Positions 54,805 to 61,718 of a stretch of 64,000 bases of DNA are shown piece after piece (positions within the stretch are counted from its first letter, which is position 1; each line of letters starts with the position of its first letter). This DNA is from Calditrichota bacterium. GTDB lineage: Bacteria > Electryoneota > B3-LCP. Where the stretch lies: contig JAGVQJ010000048.1 in NCBI GenBank assembly GCA_020051775.1, forward strand, positions 1 through 64,000. Reading direction: 5' to 3'. The position numbers were made by a program, and so were the translations under genes. A model generated the notes under the pieces. That model ran no database searches, had not been told where the DNA came from, and was given only the letters and a program-made list of their open reading frames with translations.

Positions 54805-56883
54805 ATGCGACGTTCACTACCAATTCTTGCTCTCACTTTGGCGCTGATCATTACCCCGGCTCTGGCCCAGTGGAATCTGCAACAAAACCTGGGCAATCTC
54901 GAGCCTATTAGTTTTGAGGACGTCTTCAATGACACGATCAAATATGATGATGGTGCGATCAACTGGTGGTACAATGGATTGACCAACTTCCGCCTGGCGA
55001 CGAAGTTCACACCTGCGGCTGCTTACCACTTGCAGAGAATCATGATCGCTCTCGACAGTTCCAGCACCGCGCCGATTACCATCTTTGTAAAAAACGACAG
55101 CGCGGGTTTTCCTGGTGGCACTCCACTTTGGTCGGGCAACCTGTTCTATAATGCCCCTTATACCTGGCTGGGTCTGACCGTGGATACTCTAAACCTGCCG
55201 CAGTACCACTTCTCGGCGGGGACTACATTCTGGATCGAGATCCGATCCAATGGTCCGCCGTTTGAAATCTACGACGCCTCCCCCACTCTGCCGACCCGAT
55301 CCAAAACCTGGTTTGCGCCCTGGGGCGGTTGGGTCAACTCTCCCGGCGACAACTTCATTCGCGTGGCAGGTGAGTATTCAACCAGCATCGTTGATGCGGG
55401 GTGTGATTCCATCTGGCACGGAGGCAACTTCTTTCTGCCTAACCCTAGCAGTATTTCAGTAAGCGCCCGCGTAAAAAATTTCGGATCCAGCACGGCGACT
55501 TTCAATGTAGCTTGCTCGTTATTCACGGAGTTGGGCGGTTCGTCTTTCACTTTCTTTCAGGCGCTGACCCCTCAGACGGTGACTTCACTGGCCTCCGGCG
55601 GTTTCACGACCGTGAACTTCCCCAGCGTCAACCTCCCTACAAGCAACCGCTATCGCCTCCGTGTCCGGACTCTGCTGGCCGGCGATGGCAATCCGGATAA
55701 TAATGCCTGGGATACCGAAACCCTAATTTATACCGCTCCTGCCGAACTTCGATATGACGACACTTTGTACGCCAATGCCGCTTATGCCCTGACGGGCAAT
55801 GGCTGGGCGATGAAGTTCAATCCCCACCAAACCGGTAATTATACTCTGGACCAATTCAAAGTCATGGCACAATTCGCAAACGGAGATTCGGCGGCAAGAA
55901 TCCAAGTGCTGGATGATAATGGCGCCTCCGGAGCTCCTGGAACAATACTTTACCAGACTGTCGCAATTATGACCACTGGTTGGAATGCGTTCAACGTCAG
56001 CCTCGCCAACCAAACCGGATCATTTTATGTGGCCTACATTTTCGAGCATGGCACCCACACTTCGGCTCTGCGGTACGATGATTATCCCTCGTCAGGACAG
56101 GGCTGGAGCAAGAGCGGCGCCATCTGGATCGCTGACGCCTCCGCCTCGGATTGGATGATTCGGGCGACTATCTCTTCATCTGCACTCCCACCGTCTTTAG
56201 ACGTGACTCTCACTCCGGTAAATCCACCGATCACCATCCCGGCCAACGGCGGCAGTTTCCAATTCAATACCGCAGTCGCCAGAACCGTCGGACCGCAAGC
56301 CGCATTCTGGGCTTGGGCGAGGATGAAATACCCCAACGGAACCTACAGCAGCCCTACATTAGGGCCGGTGCAGATCAATCCTCCGGTGGGCGTAACCATC
56401 ACCCGGTTGCGCATCCAGAACATCCCTTCTACCCATCCGGCCGGGGTGACTACCTACCTGGGTTACGCCAACACTACTTTCACCTACCCGGCCATTGATT
56501 CCAGCTCCTTCACTTTCACCAAGCTGGTAACTGTTGACAACGGCCCCTGGGTGAATGACTACACCTGTTCAGGTGAACTTTTCCCAGGAGAAGAGGTAAC
56601 ATTTGGCGAAATTCATCCTTCGGCCTTCCTCCTTTATCCGTGCAGCCCTAATCCCTTCAATCCGACAACAGCCATCCGCTATCAGCTTTCAGTTTTCAGC
56701 CATGTCAGTTTGAGAGTCTATAATACTACCGGGAGACTGATCGCAGAATTAGTGAACGGGGGGCAGCAGGCTGGAATCCATCAGGTGACCTTCGATGGAT
56801 CGAGATTGGCGTCCGGTCTGTACTTCTTGAGGATGCAAGAAGGTGACTTCAGCGCTACGCAGAAGCTAATGCTGGTGAAATAA
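54805..56883 (+). CDS. Secreted protein with T9SS C-terminal sorting domain
   Basis: Start refined to ATG 54805 (MRRSLPILALTLALIITPALAQ); C-term SPNPFNPTTAIRYQLSVFSHVSLRVYNTTGRLIAELVNGGQQAGIHQVTFDGSRLASGLYFLRM. Confidence 0.9.
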   Translation: MRRSLPILALTLALIITPALAQWNLQQNLGNLEPISFEDVFNDTIKYDDGAINWWYNGLTNFRLATKFTPAAAYHLQRIMIALDSSSTAPITIFVKNDSAGFPGGTPLWSGNLFYNAPYTWLGLTVDTLNLPQYHFSAGTTFWIEIRSNGPPFEIYDASPTLPTRSKTWFAPWGGWVNSPGDNFIRVAGEYSTSIVDAGCDSIWHGGNFFLPNPSSISVSARVKNFGSSTATFNVACSLFTELGGSSFTFFQALTPQTVTSLASGGFTTVNFPSVNLPTSNRYRLRVRTLLAGDGNPDNNAWDTETLIYTAPAELRYDDTLYANAAYALTGNGWAMKFNPHQTGNYTLDQFKVMAQFANGDSAARIQVLDDNGASGAPGTILYQTVAIMTTGWNAFNVSLANQTGSFYVAYIFEHGTHTSALRYDDYPSSGQGWSKSGAIWIADASASDWMIRATISSSALPPSLDVTLTPVNPPITIPANGGSFQFNTAVARTVGPQAAFWAWARMKYPNGTYSSPTLGPVQINPPVGVTITRLRIQNIPSTHPAGVTTYLGYANTTFTYPAIDSSSFTFTKLVTVDNGPWVNDYTCSGELFPGEEVTFGEIHPSAFLLYPCSPNPFNPTTAIRYQLSVFSHVSLRVYNTTGRLIAELVNGGQQAGIHQVTFDGSRLASGLYFLRMQEGDFSATQKLMLVK

Positions 56884-56885
56884 AA

Positions 56886-56917
56886 TAGTTGCTAGTCGCT
56901 GTTTGCTAGTTACTTGC
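56886..56917. repeat. Heptad tandem repeat
   Basis: TAGTTGC/TAGTCGC/TGTTTGC/TAGTTAC/TTGC. Confidence 0.75.
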
Positions 56918-56918
56918 A

Positions 56919-56939
56919 GGGGCGCACGGCGTGCGCCCC
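56919..56939. repeat. REP-like/terminator hairpin
   Basis: GGGGCGCAC GGC GTGCGCCCC followed by AATTTTT. Confidence 0.75.
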
Positions 56940-56983
56940 AATTTTTACCTCAGTTAAAAATTTGAAAATCCCCCCTTAAAACG

Positions 56984-57028
56984 TTGCGTCAGGTCTTCGT
57001 CCATCGAGTTGGACTTGGCCTGACGCAA
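56984..57028. repeat. Hairpin repeat, TTGCGTCAGGTCTT family
   Basis: TTGCGTCAGG ... CCTGACGCAA with inner TCCA/TGGA stem. Confidence 0.75.
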
Positions 57029-57048
57029 TTGGTTTGAGTTCGAGGATG

Positions 57049-59058
57049 CTATTTCAGAAGAAGCAATTTACCCGTTGCTACCTCCCCATCGGCGGTGAGA
57101 CGGTACAGATAAACACCGGAGGAAATTGACGAACCATCGAAGGTTGCTTGATGAGCGCCAGCCTCCTGCATCCCGTCTACCAGTTCGCTAATCAGTCTCC
57201 CTGAGATATCGTAGATGTTCAAACTTACATGGCTGAAAGCTGAAAGCTGATAGCTGATAGCTGTTGTTGGATTGAACGGATTGGGGTAGTTTCCCAATAA
57301 AGCAAACGCACCCGGTGTCTCACTATTGGTAAAGCTTTGAGTGCCATGAGGCCCCTTAGGCCTAAGACCGTCATCCCCCCCATCCAAACTGAAACCCTCG
57401 TCACCACCTCGCGTTCCCTGCTTGGTGAAAGCGAGAGTATCCCGACTGCAAATGGAACCGGGATTTTGCCCCAGGAAACCGACGAACAGATAGTTACCCG
57501 CCGGCGCCGTTGGAGGCACCATTTGCACCCGCGTCCGTTCAATCGAACTTCCGGGCGGCAGGTTCAAGTCTGCAGGACCTACTACTGGACCGTACCAGGT
57601 CCCGTTCGGCAACTGCACCTTGCACCAGAACTGGGTAACTCGGGCAACCGAATCGGTGTTGGTCACGGCCACATCGTAGTTGAAACTGCCGCCGGAAGCC
57701 GGAATGATCACAGGCGGGTTAAGCGGCGTCAGAGTCGTCTGGAGATAAAGCCCGGCCAATGCTGCTCCGGCATCTAAGCGGCGTAGCGGACCCGGAAAAA
57801 TTGGATTCAGTGAATCAATCCGGACGCTGGTGGCCAGGATATGATCCACAACCTGAGCATTACTTAGGCCCGGTTCTCGGGCCAGAATCATCGCCGACAG
57901 CCCCGCCGCCATAGGGTTGCAAAAGGAAGTCCCCGTCCAGACCTGGTAGCCGCCGCCGGGAACCGTACTGATATTGCCGCAAGGAGAGTAGCAGTCCACC
58001 CAGTTTCCGTAGTTCGTGTAGTATGCCAGCAGGTCATTCTGATCGGAGGCGCCAACCGCCATGACATGGTCGTAAGCGGCTGGATAATGCGGTGTTGGTG
58101 CGGCGTCAGATCCCGCCGCTGCCACGATGATTACTCCCAATCCCCAGGCGTTATTAATGACCGCTTGTTCGTAAACGGTATAGTAATAGGACCCATAAGA
58201 CAGGGATATGATATCGGCGCCGTTCGCGGCTAAGTAGGCGATGGCCTGAGTAGTGTTGTAGAGATAACTGCCGCCACATTTCGCGGTCATGATTTTCGCC
58301 TGACACCCCAAGCCGGCAATGCCGATCGAATTGTTGGTAACGGCAGTGGCCACACCCGCGCAGTAAGTCCCATGTCCGGCGGAATCCTGCACGATATTGT
58401 TATTTCCAGCGAAATTCCACCCCCAGAAATCGTCAATCATCCCGTTCAAATCATCATCCGCCCCATTCCATTCAATCGGCTCGATCATCCCGTTTTGGTT
58501 TAAATCTTCTCCCGGATTGATCCAGAGATTATCTCGCAGGTCGGGGTGTGTGGTATCGGTGCCGGTATCCACGAAACCGATCTTCACCGCGCTGCTGCCC
58601 AAGGTAAAATCCCAGGCGGTCGGAGCGTTAATTAAAGTCAACGGCCACTGCTGTGAAAACAGGGTGTCGTTAGGAGTGAAGCACGGTTTGTGGAGCACAT
58701 ACGGTTCCGCCGAAAGCACTCCCGGCAGAGAGGCATAGTCTCGGGCGACCGCCAGCGGGTCAAACTCCGGCGGGAATTCAGCGATATAGAATCGTGACAA
58801 ATCCCGAATTTGAAGATCTTCGGGCGCAGTTGACCAGGGAATGAGCTTGTCAATTCTGATCACCTGCCAGCGACCTTTAACAGCGGCCAGTTCTGGAGAA
58901 GTCTCCCCTCGCAGATCACCCACAGTGGGTGAAACCTCCACTACGATGTGCCCTTTCCAAAACAGTTCCGGCGTCAACGCTGTTTCATTCACTGCCTGCG
59001 TTTGAGCAACCGAGAACAGCGTCAAAACAGACAGACCCAGGATCAATTTCGTACGCAT
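57049..59058 (-). CDS. Subtilisin-like S8 serine protease with T9SS C-terminal sorting domain
   Basis: IGFVDTGTDTTHPDL (Asp), GHGTYCAGVATA (His), GTSFCNPMAAGLSAMIL (Ser); C-term YPNPFNPTTAISYQLSAFSHVSLNIYDISGRLISELVDG. Confidence 0.95.
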   Translation of the reverse strand: MRTKLILGLSVLTLFSVAQTQAVNETALTPELFWKGHIVVEVSPTVGDLRGETSPELAAVKGRWQVIRIDKLIPWSTAPEDLQIRDLSRFYIAEFPPEFDPLAVARDYASLPGVLSAEPYVLHKPCFTPNDTLFSQQWPLTLINAPTAWDFTLGSSAVKIGFVDTGTDTTHPDLRDNLWINPGEDLNQNGMIEPIEWNGADDDLNGMIDDFWGWNFAGNNNIVQDSAGHGTYCAGVATAVTNNSIGIAGLGCQAKIMTAKCGGSYLYNTTQAIAYLAANGADIISLSYGSYYYTVYEQAVINNAWGLGVIIVAAAGSDAAPTPHYPAAYDHVMAVGASDQNDLLAYYTNYGNWVDCYSPCGNISTVPGGGYQVWTGTSFCNPMAAGLSAMILAREPGLSNAQVVDHILATSVRIDSLNPIFPGPLRRLDAGAALAGLYLQTTLTPLNPPVIIPASGGSFNYDVAVTNTDSVARVTQFWCKVQLPNGTWYGPVVGPADLNLPPGSSIERTRVQMVPPTAPAGNYLFVGFLGQNPGSICSRDTLAFTKQGTRGGDEGFSLDGGDDGLRPKGPHGTQSFTNSETPGAFALLGNYPNPFNPTTAISYQLSAFSHVSLNIYDISGRLISELVDGMQEAGAHQATFDGSSISSGVYLYRLTADGEVATGKLLLLK

Positions 59059-59209
59059 AACAACCTCCCGGATGGTGATTTCCTGCCCTTGGGCAGGGTC
59101 CCCGCTACAAATTCAGCAATAATATAATGCTTTATTTTGCGGAATTCAAGCGCAAAATTTTGCGTAAATAAGATTTTTCCGCAGAAATACAAAGACGAAA
59201 AAAATAAAA

Positions 59210-59248
59210 GCGTCAGATCACGCCCTTTCGGGCTAAGACCTGACGCAA
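59210..59248. repeat. Hairpin repeat, second copy of TTGCGTCAGGTCTT family (inverted)
   Basis: Reverse complement reads TTGCGTCAGGTCTTAGCCCGAAAGGGCGTGATCTGACGC. Confidence 0.75.
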
Positions 59249-59253
59249 TCATA

Positions 59254-59310
59254 AGTCGGGGTCGAGGACGACCCCGACTACAGTTAGAGGCCGAGGATGA
59301 CCCCGACTAC
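59254..59310. repeat. Two adjacent GTCGGGGTCG..CGACCCCGAC-type hairpin units
   Basis: GTCGGGGTCGAGGACGACCCCGACTACAGTTAGAGGCCGAGGATGACCCCGACTAC. Confidence 0.7.
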
Positions 59311-59316
59311 GCTACT

Positions 59317-59351
59317 GTTGAGACTATAGACTTGAGACTTGAGGCTACTTC
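59317..59351. repeat. Heptad tandem repeat overlapping the stop of the C25 peptidase gene
   Basis: GTTGAGA/CTATAGA/CTTGAGA/CTTGAGG/CTACTTC. Confidence 0.65.
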
Positions 59352-61627
59352 AGAAGCATCATTTTCTGCACGGCGCTGAAATCTCCCGTCTCCATGCGGA
59401 GAAAATACAGACCGGAGGGCAGCCTCGAACCATCGAACGCCACTTCGTGAGTGCCGACGGCTTGAGCACCGTCCACCAGCGTTGCCACCAACCTCCCGGC
59501 AGTATCAAAGACTTTCAAGCTGACGTGGCTTGTAACCAATAGTTGATAGCTGATGGCAGTCGTTGGATTGAACGGATTGGGGCGATTTTGATTCAACGAG
59601 GTGATTCCCGGCAACGTCTGGCTGTTGGAAATCTTTTCCTCAGTCTGATGATCACGAGCAGGGGTAATACTCACCGGCGCGATGTTAGGCAATGAGTTCG
59701 CTGTGGTGACGGTCAATGTGAAACTACCCGGCTGCGTAGGCGCCGGATGGAAATTCAGCGTGACCTGGCCTGACGCATTGGTAATACCCGTGGCGTAAAT
59801 ATCAGCGTTCATGCCGCAGACCATGGCTCCGGGTTGTGGATTACCGGAATTCATCACGGTGACGGCAAATGTGGAGTCACCAACTTGCAGCGTGGAGTCA
59901 TGCGTCACCGTCAGCGGGTAGGGAGTCAAAGTGCGAATCATCAGCGAAGGATCGCCGAAGATATTCCAGTTTTTGAATTCGTTCTCGCCTTGAGATCCGA
60001 AGTTATCAATCATCAAGCCGGAACCGTTGAAACAGTAGCCGCCCAGGGTGAGCATCGAATCGGCGCAGAGCAGATCCACGCCCTCATCCTGCATGTCGTA
60101 GGGCGGGAACCAAGTCTGACTGATCTTGGACATGTAGCAGCCGATGGCTCCAGTGGGAGCGCCGTTAGCGGAGTTTGTGGCGCGCATGAGCGCTTCTGCG
60201 ATGCAGGTCGTATTGTGGAATTGACCCACATTGCAGGCCACCGTCACGATGTGCGGCAAACGGTTGTCATTGACCAGATAAGCGACGTTGTAGATGCTGA
60301 AGTTGGGCGGCCCGAACATGGTGGTACTGCCATGTCCGGCATAATTCCAAACGCTGCGGCCCATGTTTATATAATGGGTGATCATCTCGGTGGTGCCCCA
60401 GTTCATGTAGACCGAATCCATCTGGGTGTAATTCCAGTGCAGGAAGTTATTGGCAATCAGGGTGATATGGTCGGTGTCGTGGGCTTCGGGGTTGCAGGGG
60501 CCGCTTAAGTCGGCGGTGCCGAACCCGAGGTGGAACCAGTCGGCGTTCGGATCGGGATATTTCTCATATCTCATAGTGCGGACGAGCTGCGTCTTCACAT
60601 GGGAGTTAGTTTCGGCGGAAAAACGGCCTACAAAGATGCTCGGATACCAATCGCTGGGGCCCATCAGGGAATAGACCGGATCTGAACCCGTAGTGTAGGC
60701 CGGCACCTGGGCAGCGTCGCCCACTAGAAGAACGTACGTTAAGTCATGCGTGTTGTAGTAATTTTGTATATACTCCTTGACCTGGGTTGTGGTCGTTCCC
60801 ACCTGACTGATAGGAACCATGACAGTGGGGATGCCCTTCTGGTTCTTCCAATCCACCAGGTATTGCATTAGAGGCATGAAGGCATCATAGCAGATGACCA
60901 GCATGCCGCCGGACTCGTCCAAGACGGGATAGCGGTCGTCATCGTAATTGACGAAGTGGCGGCGATACAACTGATGAAATTGGGGATCCATCTTTTCCAA
61001 CGGTTTCTGGCGCAGCAGCACATTTTCGCCACCGGGAGCCATGCGGTTAACTTCCACTGTGACATGGGTATAAACGCGCAAGATGCGCTGAACTGGATTG
61101 TACTGGAAGGCGTTCAATTCCACGACCATGCCTCGCAGGTCTCGAACGACGTAAGGATCGCGCAGATTGACCAGCTTGCTGGGATAAAAGGCGTCCGTGC
61201 GATAGACGTCGGAGAAGGTGTAGGGCACATTTCCGGGTTCGACGTCGCGAGTCAGGTGTCCCTTCGAAGGAGCCAGATCCACATTAGGGAAATCCACATA
61301 TTCGGCGCTCAGGATCTGGTAGTCCATCACGCCTTCATCGGGGATGACCAGCGAGCGGCAAAAACGCGGCAGCCTGGGGTTACCGACTTCTTCGATGGTA
61401 CTCTCCTTGCGCAGCTTGTCCAGCAGCGTCCAGGTTTTGCCGTCAATGTTGATCTGTTGCTGGGAATACCCGTTGACGGTGTAATCCAGCACGGTAGACA
61501 TGCCGTCTGATTGCGGGACGGTGACCGTGACTGGCTGATCAGCGCTGGTTAGAGTTACCCATTCGGCCTGGAGGACTGCCAAGGGGCAAACCAGCAGAAC
61601 AAAAGCGACAATCGAACGTAATGACAT
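59345..61627 (-). CDS. Gingipain-like C25 family cysteine peptidase with T9SS C-terminal sorting domain
   Basis: LTYVLLVGDAAQVPAY, SVWNYAGHGSTTMFG (His), HIVTVACNVGQFHNTTCIAEALMRA (Cys); C-term RPNPFNPTTAISYQLLVTSHVSLKVFDTAGRLVATLVDGAQAVGTHEVAFDG. Confidence 0.93.
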   Translation of the reverse strand: MSLRSIVAFVLLVCPLAVLQAEWVTLTSADQPVTVTVPQSDGMSTVLDYTVNGYSQQQINIDGKTWTLLDKLRKESTIEEVGNPRLPRFCRSLVIPDEGVMDYQILSAEYVDFPNVDLAPSKGHLTRDVEPGNVPYTFSDVYRTDAFYPSKLVNLRDPYVVRDLRGMVVELNAFQYNPVQRILRVYTHVTVEVNRMAPGGENVLLRQKPLEKMDPQFHQLYRRHFVNYDDDRYPVLDESGGMLVICYDAFMPLMQYLVDWKNQKGIPTVMVPISQVGTTTTQVKEYIQNYYNTHDLTYVLLVGDAAQVPAYTTGSDPVYSLMGPSDWYPSIFVGRFSAETNSHVKTQLVRTMRYEKYPDPNADWFHLGFGTADLSGPCNPEAHDTDHITLIANNFLHWNYTQMDSVYMNWGTTEMITHYINMGRSVWNYAGHGSTTMFGPPNFSIYNVAYLVNDNRLPHIVTVACNVGQFHNTTCIAEALMRATNSANGAPTGAIGCYMSKISQTWFPPYDMQDEGVDLLCADSMLTLGGYCFNGSGLMIDNFGSQGENEFKNWNIFGDPSLMIRTLTPYPLTVTHDSTLQVGDSTFAVTVMNSGNPQPGAMVCGMNADIYATGITNASGQVTLNFHPAPTQPGSFTLTVTTANSLPNIAPVSITPARDHQTEEKISNSQTLPGITSLNQNRPNPFNPTTAISYQLLVTSHVSLKVFDTAGRLVATLVDGAQAVGTHEVAFDGSRLPSGLYFLRMETGDFSAVQKMMLLK

Positions 61628-61643
61628 GACTCCTCCGTTGGGA

Positions 61644-61718
61644 ATTATAAATTATAAGTTATAAATTATAAATAAACATATACTTATAACTTAGAATTTA
61701 TGATTTGAGATTTATTTA
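61644..61718. repeat. Two blocks of AT-rich heptad repeats
   Basis: ATTATAA/ATTATAA/GTTATAA/ATTATAA and TTATAAC/TTAGAAT/TTATGAT/TTGAGAT/TTATTTA. Confidence 0.75.
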
